Source of the DNA: Candidatus Hydrogenedentota bacterium
Lineage (GTDB): Bacteria > Hydrogenedentota > Hydrogenedentia > Hydrogenedentales > GCA-2746185
Direction of reading: 5' to 3'
DNA: 6,246 bases
Assembly: GCA_030123645.1 (NCBI GenBank)
Contig: JASJYE010000159.1
Coordinates: 1 to 6,246 of the forward strand
Position numbers and translations under genes: made by a program. Within the stretch, counting starts at the first letter, position 1; every line of letters starts with the position of its first letter. This document shows positions 1 to 6,028 of the stretch, in pieces. Below the pieces are notes generated by a model. It ran no database searches. It saw nothing but the letters and a program-made list of their open reading frames with translations, and was not told where the DNA came from.

Positions 1-176
1 GTACGCTTTTTCTTAGTCTCTTTGGTTTCAGACTTCCTTCTCCCAATTTCCCGCGTAGCGGGTTCTAACTCGCAATGACAAGGTGGGGTGATTCATTCCG
101 GTGAGCTATTCGGGTTAGCGCCCATTGAGCGCAGGCGCGCATCTTTTTAGGGAGGCGCGATCGAATTCGTGGGCGG
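1..176. other. Non-coding region downstream of queF
   Basis: No convincing gene lies here. The stretch follows the queF stop codon on the minus strand and runs to the window edge. It contains a small perfect palindrome at 50-62 (CCCGC, loop gta, GCGGG). Close by is a CGCAATGACA motif at 72-81, which reads TGTCATTGCG on the minus strand and resembles the ends of some dispersed intergenic repeats. I see no hairpin followed by a T-run on the minus strand, so the que operon has no obvious intrinsic terminator in the window. Its transcript may end by Rho or beyond the left edge. Confidence 0.5.
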
Positions 177-611
177 TTATTCCGCCGCGTATTTGGCCGA
201 AACCGTGCTGCTGAGGCCCCCGCGCGGGTTGGCCTTAACCTCGATCTCCATTGACTTTGGTTCGATGGCTTTCACGAGGTCGTCGAGCATTCGGTTTACG
301 AGGTGCTCGTACCAGATCCCGACGTCCCGGTACGACATCAGGTAGTACTTCAGCGATCGCAGCTCAACGCACTTGTTGCGGGGTGTGTACGCGATCGTCA
401 CCTCGGCGAAATCGGGCAGGCCCGAGAAGGGGCAAACGCTCGTGAATTCGTTCGTCGTGGTGACAACTCGAATGTCTTGGCCAACGGGCTTGCCGGCGTA
501 TTCATACTCGAAGCACTCCAGGCAGCCCGCGTCGATGGCCTCGGGGCCTTTGAAGGGCAGCGTTTTGTCCCGCGCTCCAAACTGCTCGCGAGGAGCGGGC
601 TTATCGTCCAT
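177..611 (-). CDS. queF: NADPH-dependent 7-cyano-7-deazaguanine reductase (preQ1 synthase), short single-domain type
   Basis: QueF is a cytosolic enzyme that reduces the nitrile of preQ0 to the aminomethyl of preQ1 with two NADPH, the last step before the base is inserted into tRNA. The 144-aa product matches the short (Bacillus-like) form rather than the double-length E. coli form. Visible landmarks are FTSVCPFSG, with the nitrile-attacking Cys60, then Asp67 in PDFA as the expected proton donor. The QueF signature follows as ELRSLK (83-88), then Glu102 and the C-terminal PRGG. Where B. subtilis QueF has FHE, this protein reads WYE, so Tyr101 replaces a His. An upstream in-frame start at 686 exists, but ATG at 611 is preferred. 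GAGGTG lies 8 nt before it (620-625), and the extra 25 residues would overlap queD deeply and look unlike QueF. The start overlaps the end of queD by 11 bp, which suggests translational coupling. Confidence 0.95.
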   Translation of the reverse strand: MDDKPAPREQFGARDKTLPFKGPEAIDAGCLECFEYEYAGKPVGQDIRVVTTTNEFTSVCPFSGLPDFAEVTIAYTPRNKCVELRSLKYYLMSYRDVGIWYEHLVNRMLDDLVKAIEPKSMEIEVKANPRGGLSSTVSAKYAAE

Positions 612-1296
612 AGTAAATGCACCTCGCTGTACAGGTCTCGGCGACGACGACCGCGTCCAGCCCAGACATATCGTCCGCGACGGCATTCCAGATCCAGCGG
701 CTGAGCTCCTCCGAAGTCGGGTTTTCGAGCCCAGAGATTTCGTTCAGGCAGCGGTGATCCAGCCCGTCGTACACGTCCTGAAGACGCGGAGTCAGCGCTT
801 CGGCATTCTCGGCGGCGGCCTCGACGACGAAGCTGTGGCCGTGCATGGTATGGCACTTGTGCCCTGAAGGCAAGTTGGGCAAAGCATGCGCCGCTTCGAA
901 GCCGAAGCGGATCCTCTCTGGAAGTCCCAATTGCGAATCCTCATGCAAGAGCTTGGGCGCGAAGATCTGCTCACCGCAAATGGATACCCGCACGTCCTTG
1001 AGGCCGGAAAGTTTGGGCGACATCCGTTCCAGAATCCAGCTTCTGAGACCTTCTAGCGTCGGACTCTCGAGGCCCGGGACGTCGTTGAGCCTCTGGTGAT
1101 CGAGTTGTGCATAAACGTCTTCGAAGCGATCGTTAATCTCGGCGTAGTCGACCAGCCAGCCGAGCCGGGGATCGCACTCGCCGCCGACCACGAGTTCAAC
1201 CCGGAAGCTGTGGCCGTGAAGGCGGGCGTCGTCGTCTTGCCACGGCGTGGTGTGCGCCGCCTCAAACTGATACGACTTGACGAGGTCGACCTGCAC
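601..1296 (-). CDS. queD: Tandem two-domain 6-carboxy-5,6,7,8-tetrahydropterin synthase (QueD-QueD fusion)
   Basis: QueD converts dihydroneopterin triphosphate to 6-carboxytetrahydropterin, a zinc-dependent early step to preQ0. Typical QueD is about 120 aa; this protein is 231 aa with two copies. Domain 1 (about 1-115) has the zinc His residues H15, H27 and H29, a GWLVDYAEI segment (46-54) and LDH (65-67). It lacks the catalytic Cys before HGH, and the usual ETCT near its end reads ICGEQIF. Domain 2 (about 128-231) has H137, catalytic-type C148 in GHKCHTMHGHS, H152 and H154, D180-H181 and E220 in ETCTARCIY. However, it is about 11 residues shorter between HGHS and LDH and has lost the GWxxDFxEL segment. 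The start is GTG at 1296, directly after the queE stop, with AAGGGGG 5 nt upstream. Both halves stay in one clean frame, so this is not a frameshift artefact. QueD rather than eukaryote-type PTPS follows from the que neighbours. Confidence 0.9.
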   Translation of the reverse strand: MQVDLVKSYQFEAAHTTPWQDDDARLHGHSFRVELVVGGECDPRLGWLVDYAEINDRFEDVYAQLDHQRLNDVPGLESPTLEGLRSWILERMSPKLSGLKDVRVSICGEQIFAPKLLHEDSQLGLPERIRFGFEAAHALPNLPSGHKCHTMHGHSFVVEAAAENAEALTPRLQDVYDGLDHRCLNEISGLENPTSEELSRWIWNAVADDMSGLDAVVVAETCTARCIYYGR

Positions 1297-1980
1297 TCAC
1301 ACCCCCTTCTGGCCGGGCGGCCAGATGAACTTATGCAGTTGCAATTGAAACCGGACGTCGAGACTGTCATCGAGAATCCATTGCACAATTTGTACCGCTT
1401 CGATCATATCTGACACCGGCGAAAAGAGTACGGCATTGCAGCGGCTTGGCAAGTCGTATGTCTTGACAATCTGCCTGCTCCATTCGTAATCGCCACGGCT
1501 TGCAATCACGAACTTCACTTCGTCGTGCATGGTCAAGGCGTCGATGTTCGACCAATCGTTCTTGTCGCACTCGCCGCTATCCGGGCACTTGAGATCCATG
1601 ATCTTGATCGCCTCTGCCGGCAGCACGCGAATTGGCAGCGTGCCGCTCGTCTCGACCAACACCGTGTATCCGTCCTCTAGCAGGGCCTGCGCCAGATCGA
1701 CGCATTCGGGTTGGAGCAGGGGTTCGCCGCCGGTTATTTCTACGAGTCGACAGTCCATTTCGCCGCATTTGCGCAGGATTTCACCGATCGAGACCTTCTC
1801 GCCGCCGTAAAATGCATAGGTGGTATCGCACCAGACGCAACGCAGATGGCATCGGGCGAGCCGAATGAAGATGCAAGGCCGCCCAACCCACGACGACTCG
1901 CCTTGGATGCTTAGGAACATCTCCGTCAGCCGCACGGTTTTTTGTGTGCCTTCGCTGTGAGTGGCTAAGGTATCCGGCAT
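1297..1980 (-). CDS. queE: 7-carboxy-7-deazaguanine synthase, radical SAM
   Basis: QueE uses S-adenosylmethionine, a [4Fe-4S] cluster and Mg2+ to contract 6-carboxytetrahydropterin into 7-carboxy-7-deazaguanine, the step after QueD. The 227-aa product has the family hallmark FLSIQGES at 22-29. The radical-SAM motif in its usual CxxxCxxC form follows, RCHLRCVWCDT, with C44, C48 and C51. Next come EITGGEP (81-87, SAM contact), DLKCPDSGE (129-137) and the C-terminal QLQLHKFIWPP typical of QueE. The frame is open upstream to a GTG at 2064, adding 28 residues without family resemblance. I prefer ATG at 1980 because it is the first Met and leaves 104 bp for divergent control, but its Shine-Dalgarno (GAAG, 2 nt away) is poor, so the start is uncertain. 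It is the first gene of the operon and its TGA touches the queD start. Confidence 0.93.
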   Translation of the reverse strand: MPDTLATHSEGTQKTVRLTEMFLSIQGESSWVGRPCIFIRLARCHLRCVWCDTTYAFYGGEKVSIGEILRKCGEMDCRLVEITGGEPLLQPECVDLAQALLEDGYTVLVETSGTLPIRVLPAEAIKIMDLKCPDSGECDKNDWSNIDALTMHDEVKFVIASRGDYEWSRQIVKTYDLPSRCNAVLFSPVSDMIEAVQIVQWILDDSLDVRFQLQLHKFIWPPGQKGV

Positions 1981-2084
1981 GACTTCAAAAGTATGGGCGG
2001 CGGCGCCGTGGATTGCAACGAAAGCGGATTTGATGGTAGGCTGGCCCGCCTCGTTACGCGGCACCCCATGGATCGAGACAAACG
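1981..2084. promoter_or_regulatory. Divergent intergenic region between queE and the glycosyltransferase gene
   Basis: These 104 bp separate two divergent transcription units, so promoters for both are expected here or just inside the genes. I see no strong -35/-10 pair. A TTGCAA (2013-2018) is followed 18 bp later by TAGGCT on the plus strand, and the same palindromic hexamer precedes TACTTT on the minus strand, but both are weak matches. I find no preQ1 riboswitch-like pseudoknot before queE. The boundaries depend on the uncertain queE start. Confidence 0.35.
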
Positions 2085-2840
2085 ATGTATCGCGATAAAA
2101 AGGTGATCGTTGTCATGCCGGCGTACAACGCCGCGCAGACGCTCCGCACGACCTACGATGAGGTCATGAGCCAGGGGGCGGTCGACGAAGTCATCGTCGT
2201 CGACGATGCAAGTTCGGACGAGACCACTGAAGTTGCCGAGGCCCTTCCTGACGCGATTGTCTTCACGCACGAAGAGAACCTCGGCTACGGCGGAAATCAG
2301 AAATCATGCTACCGCCTGGCGCTGGAGAAGGGGGCCGATATCGTTATCATGGTCCACCCGGATTACCAGTATACGCCGCTATTGATTCCGGCGATGACCT
2401 CGATGATAGGCAGCGGGCTCTACCATTGCGTGCTGGGATCGCGGATCCTAGGCGGCTACGCGCTCCGGGGAGGCATGCCGCCATGGAAATATGTTGCCAA
2501 TCGAGCACTTACCTTCGTTGAAAACATATTAATGAACGCGAAACTTTCCGAATATCATACGGGGTATCGCGCATTCTCACGAGAGCTGCTGGAGAAACTT
2601 CCGATAGGCGAAAATTCGGATGACTTCGTCTTCGACAACCAAATGCTCGCCCAAATTCTCTGGTTCGACTATATGATCGCGGAGATTTCCTGTCCCACGA
2701 AGTATTTCGCCGAAGCCTCCAGTATCAATTTGCAGCGAAGCATCACCTATGGTTTTGGCTGTCTCGGCACGGCCCTCTCCTACCGCCTGTCGAAGATGGG
2801 GTTTATGAGCCTGAAGCGCTTCCCGGCCATAAGGAGCTGA
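2085..2840 (+). CDS. Family 2 glycosyltransferase, dolichyl-phosphate-mannose-synthase-like
   Basis: This 251-aa protein is a GT-A fold inverting glycosyltransferase of the GT2 family. It probably moves a sugar from a nucleotide sugar onto a polyprenyl phosphate or glycan intermediate at the inner face of the membrane; donor and acceptor cannot be read from the sequence. The N-terminal strand VIVVMPAYNA (7-16) leads to EVIVVDDASSDET (35-47, nucleotide-binding acidic pair D40-D41). NLGYGGNQ (65-72) and MVHPDYQYTP (89-98) follow, with D93 at the metal-binding position where many GT2 enzymes have DxD. Then come GSR (118-120), HTGYRAFSR (158-166) and the EASSINLQRSITYG segment (210-223) seen in this DPM1-like group. 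There is no C-terminal pair of transmembrane helices, so it is likely peripheral. The start at ATG 2085 has only a weak GAG upstream. It is the first gene of the rightward unit, and the methyltransferase gene begins 3 bp after its stop. Confidence 0.9.
   Translation: MYRDKKVIVVMPAYNAAQTLRTTYDEVMSQGAVDEVIVVDDASSDETTEVAEALPDAIVFTHEENLGYGGNQKSCYRLALEKGADIVIMVHPDYQYTPLLIPAMTSMIGSGLYHCVLGSRILGGYALRGGMPPWKYVANRALTFVENILMNAKLSEYHTGYRAFSRELLEKLPIGENSDDFVFDNQMLAQILWFDYMIAEISCPTKYFAEASSINLQRSITYGFGCLGTALSYRLSKMGFMSLKRFPAIRS
2831..2836 (+). promoter_or_regulatory. Shine-Dalgarno that fixes the methyltransferase start
   Basis: AAGGAG lies inside the last codons of the glycosyltransferase gene, 7 nt before ATG 2844. 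Another ATG at 2840 overlaps the upstream TGA, but it is in a different frame from the methyltransferase. The strong ribosome site supports 2844 and close coupling of the two genes. Confidence 0.7.
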
Positions 2841-2843
2841 TGG

Positions 2844-3650
2844 ATGGGCGGCACGGAGCCGGCGCCGAGGCCCCCGAGCGAGCGGCGCTTCGAGGAGTTT
2901 TTCGTCGAGGACAGCTACGTCGCCCTCAAGAATTACCTGTACAACTATCTGGAGCGAAAGCGCGCGATCAACCGCGCCCTTGACGGCGAGGTGACGCTGC
3001 TTTTGGAGGTCGGGAGCGGGCTATCGCCGATCGTGACCGGCCGTGACAATGTGATTTACTCGGAGCTGTCGTTCACGGCGCTGCGTACGTTGAAAGGGCT
3101 CGACACGAAAGGCCACTATGTCGTGGCGGATGGCACGCGCTTACCCTTTGCCTCGTCGTCGTTGAGTCATGTGATTTGCTCCGAGGTCCTGGAACATATC
3201 GAAAACGACCAAGCCGCAATGAGCGAGCTCGCGCGGGTGCTCAATCGCAAAGGGCGGGCCTACATTACGGTGCCCCATCGGATGTTCTATTTCGCGGCCG
3301 ACGACCGCTACGTGCACCATTTCCGGCGCTACGAAATCGCCGAGATGACGGACAAACTTCGCGAGGCGGGGCTGCGCGTGCACAGTATCAGAAAGGTCCT
3401 CGGCCCGTTGGAGAAAATCACGATGTTCACGGTGGTTATGCTGTTCTCAGCCCTGCACAATTTGTCGAGAAGCAGTGGGGCGCGGCAGTCCAGGTCGAGC
3501 GCCGTGGGCGCGGCCGTGCGCGCCGTCGTCCATCCAATATTCAAGTGGGCGCATCGGGGATACGCAGTATTGGCGCGGCTGGATGCTTGGGTGATGCCGC
3601 GCTCGCTGGCGACGGTTATCCTCTTCGAAGCGCTCAAAGAAGAGGACTGA
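2844..3650 (+). CDS. Class I SAM-dependent methyltransferase
   Basis: This 268-aa protein has the Rossmann-fold methyltransferase core of the Methyltransf_11 type. Motif I reads LLEVGSGLS (53-61) for SAM binding. The acidic end of strand 2 appears to be SELS (73-76). Motif II region VADGTRLPFA (94-103) is followed by HVICSEVLEHIE (109-120) and GRAYITVPH (137-145), the usual order. After the core, residues 192-206 are strongly hydrophobic, and a basic Arg/Ser-rich stretch (209-226) precedes another apolar C-terminal part, suggesting membrane association. The substrate is unknown. Pairing with a DPM-like glycosyltransferase 3 bp upstream suggests methylation of a lipid-linked sugar, O-antigen-like glycan or polyprenoid, but that is inference from context only. 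A short GAGGAC/GTCCTC hairpin (3642-3657) spans the stop codon. Confidence 0.85.
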   Translation: MGGTEPAPRPPSERRFEEFFVEDSYVALKNYLYNYLERKRAINRALDGEVTLLLEVGSGLSPIVTGRDNVIYSELSFTALRTLKGLDTKGHYVVADGTRLPFASSSLSHVICSEVLEHIENDQAAMSELARVLNRKGRAYITVPHRMFYFAADDRYVHHFRRYEIAEMTDKLREAGLRVHSIRKVLGPLEKITMFTVVMLFSALHNLSRSSGARQSRSSAVGAAVRAVVHPIFKWAHRGYAVLARLDAWVMPRSLATVILFEALKEED

Positions 3651-3688
3651 AGTCCTCGCGCGGATGGGCGCATAGTCATCGGATAAGC

Positions 3689-5326
3689 ATGAGCAATTAT
3701 ACCTTGGAGCAACTGGAAGGCTACCGCCCCTTTCCGGGGCCCGTCGTATGCGCTATCCTCGATGGAATCGGTCTTGGGAAGAGAGACGAGTCTGACGGGG
3801 TGTGCCTGGCGAACACGCCGGTTCTCGACGCGTTGATGACCGGGCCGCTCTACACGCAACTGAAGGCCCACGGGACAGCCGTGGGCATGCCCTCCGATAG
3901 CGACATGGGCAATTCGGAAGTGGGGCACAACACGCTAGGCGCCGGCCGCGTGTACCCCCAGGGCGCGAAGCGCGTCCACGAGGCCTTGGCGAGCGGGGCC
4001 CTGTACGACGGCGAGGGCTGGTCCGGGCTCATGCAGCGCGCCAAGTCCGGCGGGACCGTGCACTTCATCGGGCTCTTGTCCGACGGCAACGTCCACAGCC
4101 ACATCGACCACCTTTTCGCCTTGCTCGATCGCTGCCGCGAGGAGAAGGTACAGAAGGTCCGCGTGCACGTCTTGCTCGATGGCCGCGACGTCGGCGAGAA
4201 GTCCGCCCTGCGATACCTCGCGCCGACGGAGAAAAAACTCGCCGAGCTCAGCGCGGAAGGGCGCGAGTACCGCATTGCATCCGGCGGCGGCCGCATGGTG
4301 ACGACCATGGACCGCTACAAGGCGGACTGGAGCATCGTCGAGCGCGGCTGGAAAGCGCACGTGTTGGGCGAGGGCCGCGCATTTGCCTCGGCGTCGGAGG
4401 CGGTGCAGACGTATTACGATGAAGATCCGGCGGTGACGGATCAGTATCTCGACAGCTTCGTGGTCACAGAGAATGGGAAGCCGGCCGGGACGATCGAAGA
4501 CGGCGATGCGGTTCTGTTCTTTAACTTCCGGGGCGACCGTGCGCTGGAGCTGTCGAAGGCCTTTGAGGTGGAGGAGTTTGCGCATTTTGATCGCAAACGG
4601 CGGCCCGGCGTCTTTTATGCGGGGATGATGGAGTACGACGGGGACACGCACACGCCGGCGCATTATCTCGTCGAGCCGTCGCGCAAGGAAGGGGTGCTCA
4701 GCGAGTACTTGTGCGCGTCGGGTGTGACTTCCTTCGCAATCTCCGAGACCCAGAAATACGGCCACGTCACCTACTTTTGGAACGGGAACAAAACGGACTA
4801 CATCGACGAGCGGCTGGAAGAGTACGTCGAGGTCCCTTCGGACCGCGTGCCCTTCGATCAGCGGCCCTGGATGAAGGCCGCGGAGATTACCGATGCTACG
4901 ATTGCTGCGGTCAAAGGGGGACAACACAAGTTCATTCGCCTGAATTACGCGAACGGCGATATGGTGGCGCACACGGGGGTGCCCGCAGCGACCCGCATCG
5001 CCGTCGAGGCCGTCGATCTCGCGTTGGCCCGCCTGTTGCCGGCGATCGAGCAGGCCGGGGGCATCGCGCTGCTGCTCGCCGATCATGGCAACGCCGATCT
5101 GATGTTTACCGAGAAGGATGGCCGCCGCGAGCCGCATGTCGCCCATACGCTGAATCCGGTGCCGTGTATGATCCAGGACTATTCGGGCGTGAATCGATTT
5201 CGGATGAAGCCCAAAGGCGAGATCCCCAACCCGGGCCTAAGCCATATTGCCGCGACGCTATGTAATTTCCTCGGCTTCGAGGCCCCGCAGGACTATGACC
5301 CCTCCCTGATCGTCCTGGATTCATGA
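3689..5326 (+). CDS. gpmI: 2,3-bisphosphoglycerate-independent phosphoglycerate mutase, plant/kinetoplastid-like type
   Basis: The enzyme interconverts 3- and 2-phosphoglycerate in glycolysis and gluconeogenesis through a phosphoserine intermediate and two metal ions, without needing 2,3-BPG. The 545-aa product is complete. Metal ligand D25 lies in LDGIG, and the phosphorylated Ser76 lies in MGNSEVGHNTLGAGR. SDGNVHSHID (131-140) holds H136. LLDGRDV (162-168), ASGGGRMVTTMDRYKADW (197-214) and FNFRGDRA (279-286) bind substrate. SETQKYGHVTYFWNGN (352-367), NGDMVAHTG (422-430, D424 and H428), ADHGNAD (464-470, D465-H466) and HTLNPVP (486-492) complete the alkaline-phosphatase-like metal site. QGAK after the GAGR motif and the YFWNGN wording are features I associate with the plant/kinetoplastid-type branch rather than the E. 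coli/Bacillus one. The start at ATG 3689 agrees with the family N-terminus; upstream reading frame inside the methyltransferase gene is a shadow. The ribosome site (GGAT, 4 nt away) is weak. It follows the methyltransferase gene by 38 bp and probably shares its transcript. Confidence 0.96.
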   Translation: MSNYTLEQLEGYRPFPGPVVCAILDGIGLGKRDESDGVCLANTPVLDALMTGPLYTQLKAHGTAVGMPSDSDMGNSEVGHNTLGAGRVYPQGAKRVHEALASGALYDGEGWSGLMQRAKSGGTVHFIGLLSDGNVHSHIDHLFALLDRCREEKVQKVRVHVLLDGRDVGEKSALRYLAPTEKKLAELSAEGREYRIASGGGRMVTTMDRYKADWSIVERGWKAHVLGEGRAFASASEAVQTYYDEDPAVTDQYLDSFVVTENGKPAGTIEDGDAVLFFNFRGDRALELSKAFEVEEFAHFDRKRRPGVFYAGMMEYDGDTHTPAHYLVEPSRKEGVLSEYLCASGVTSFAISETQKYGHVTYFWNGNKTDYIDERLEEYVEVPSDRVPFDQRPWMKAAEITDATIAAVKGGQHKFIRLNYANGDMVAHTGVPAATRIAVEAVDLALARLLPAIEQAGGIALLLADHGNADLMFTEKDGRREPHVAHTLNPVPCMIQDYSGVNRFRMKPKGEIPNPGLSHIAATLCNFLGFEAPQDYDPSLIVLDS

Positions 5327-5346
5327 AACAGGGCTCAGGACGATCT

Positions 5347-5419
5347 CTCGTTCCCACGGTCCCCCGTGGGAACGTAAGCGCCGTGCGTATGCATTCCCAC
5401 GGAGGACCGTGGGAACGAG
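5347..5419. repeat. Inverted pair of REP-like palindromes
   Basis: Two related 28-bp units (5347-5374 and 5392-5419) face each other across a 17-bp spacer. Each is itself a hairpin. Unit 1 has an 11-bp stem CGTTCCCACGG / CCGTGGGAACG with loop TCCC. Unit 2 has a 9-bp stem TTCCCACGG / CCGTGGGAA with loop AGGA and an A:C mismatch beyond it. The reverse complement of unit 2 matches unit 1 at 26 of 28 positions. Palindromic units of the form CGTTCCCACGnnnCGTGGGAACG recur between genes in many bacterial genomes, so this is best read as a REP/BIME-like element. It sits between the convergent gpmI and pilin genes and could cap the 3' end of the gpmI mRNA, though no T-run follows. Confidence 0.85.
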
Positions 5420-5475
5420 GTATCCTGTACTTCCTGTCGAAACGGTCAGTCCTCGATTGAATTTCCATCGGGAAC

Positions 5476-5515
5476 AAAAAAGTGGCCGGAGGGAGGCAGT
5501 CCCTCCCAACCGGCC
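5476..5515 (-). terminator. Rho-independent terminator of the pilin transcript
   Basis: A GC-rich hairpin pairs GGCCGG (5484-5489) with CCGGCC (5510-5515) and, inside, GGGAGG (5491-5496) with CCTCCC (5502-5507). Read on the minus strand, it is followed two bases later by a run of six T (5476-5481 are all A on the plus strand). It lies 31 bp past the pilin stop codon. On the plus strand no T-run follows, so it acts mainly leftward. Confidence 0.9.
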
Positions 5516-5546
5516 GTGCCCAAGACGCCTCGCGCCTTAGAAAAAA

Positions 5547-6014
5547 CTATTGAACTGCATTATCGCCGGGTCCCGCCGGGCCCGCCCCAGCGGCATAGGT
5601 GATCAGGCCCGACTCGTCGGCAAAAAACGCGCGGTTACCCGATGCGCCCGGTGCCAGCGGGACTCCATTAGCTACGAACGAAGGTCCGCCGTCCACACCG
5701 CCGCCCACCGTTGTGAAGTTGAAGCCTTGTTTATTGCCCCCGCCGAGAACCGGGTCAATGAAAGGGGGAACTTGGGCGGCGAGTGTCGCAACGTCGGGCG
5801 CGTACTGTCCCATGCCACTCGGAAACGGCATGATCGCCGCGCTCTGGAATTGCTGTTGCGCCGACGAGATCGTTCGCATCGATCCGATGGCAGAGCCTTC
5901 GTTCGCCGTCATCCGCGTACGCAATAAGCTGGGCAGCGCGATGGCCGCGATGATGGACATGATCGTAATAACAATCATCAACTCTATCAGCGTGAAACCT
6001 TTTGTCTCTTGCAT
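5547..6014 (-). CDS. Type IV pilin-like protein with prepilin N-terminal methylation motif
   Basis: This 155-aa protein has a short leader MQETKG and the prepilin peptidase site G6|FTLIELMIVI. It has the conserved Glu at mature position +5 (E11) and Pro at mature position 22 (P28). Residues 7-30 form the hydrophobic helix that anchors the precursor in the membrane and packs the filament core. After LRTRMTANEGSAIGSMRTIS (31-50), the helix end typical of small bacterial major pilins, comes a Gly/Pro-rich globular part without any cysteine, so no disulfide D-loop is possible. A C-terminal motif follows: GASGNRAFFADESGLITY (123-140). It could be a major pilin or a type II secretion pseudopilin; no assembly genes are in the window to decide. 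The start is ATG 6014 because GGAGG lies 9 nt upstream; the frame opens further to 6041 but has no need of it. A paralogue lies upstream on the same strand and a strong terminator downstream. Confidence 0.92.
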   Translation of the reverse strand: MQETKGFTLIELMIVITIMSIIAAIALPSLLRTRMTANEGSAIGSMRTISSAQQQFQSAAIMPFPSGMGQYAPDVATLAAQVPPFIDPVLGGGNKQGFNFTTVGGGVDGGPSFVANGVPLAPGASGNRAFFADESGLITYAAGAGPAGPGDNAVQ

Positions 6015-6023
6015 ATCGCACAA

Positions 6024-6028
6024 CCTCC
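6024..6028 (-). promoter_or_regulatory. Shine-Dalgarno that fixes the pilin start
   Basis: The plus strand CCTCC reads GGAGG on the minus strand, 9 nt before ATG 6014. It supports the short six-residue leader rather than the longer in-frame start at 6041, which lies upstream of this site. Confidence 0.75.

Noticed and set aside
2013..2042. TTGCAA with an 18-bp spacer and TAGGCT as a promoter for the glycosyltransferase operon
   Set aside because: Both hexamers are weak matches to sigma-70 consensus, and such chance matches are frequent; kept only as a note in the intergenic entry.
3642..3657. Hairpin GAGGAC-tgaa-GTCCTC over the methyltransferase stop codon as a terminator
   Set aside because: The stem is only 6 bp, no T-run follows, and gpmI continues 31 bp later, so termination here is unlikely.
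3176..3688. A 171-codon in-frame extension upstream of gpmI that would make a fusion protein
   Set aside because: It overlaps the methyltransferase gene in another frame, is Arg/Gly-rich as expected for a high-GC shadow frame, and the family N-terminus begins at ATG 3689.
3935..5146. A 403-codon open frame on the minus strand inside gpmI
   Set aside because: It has no recognisable motif and is the antisense shadow of a well-conserved GC-rich gene.
5340..5420. CRISPR-like repeats
   Set aside because: There are only two units, in inverted rather than direct orientation, each palindromic, with a 17-bp spacer; this fits a REP pair and not a CRISPR array.
5324..5460. Short plus-strand open frame running from the end of gpmI through the REP-like repeats
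   Set aside because: It overlaps the gpmI stop, consists mainly of palindromic repeat sequence and has no ribosome site or motif.
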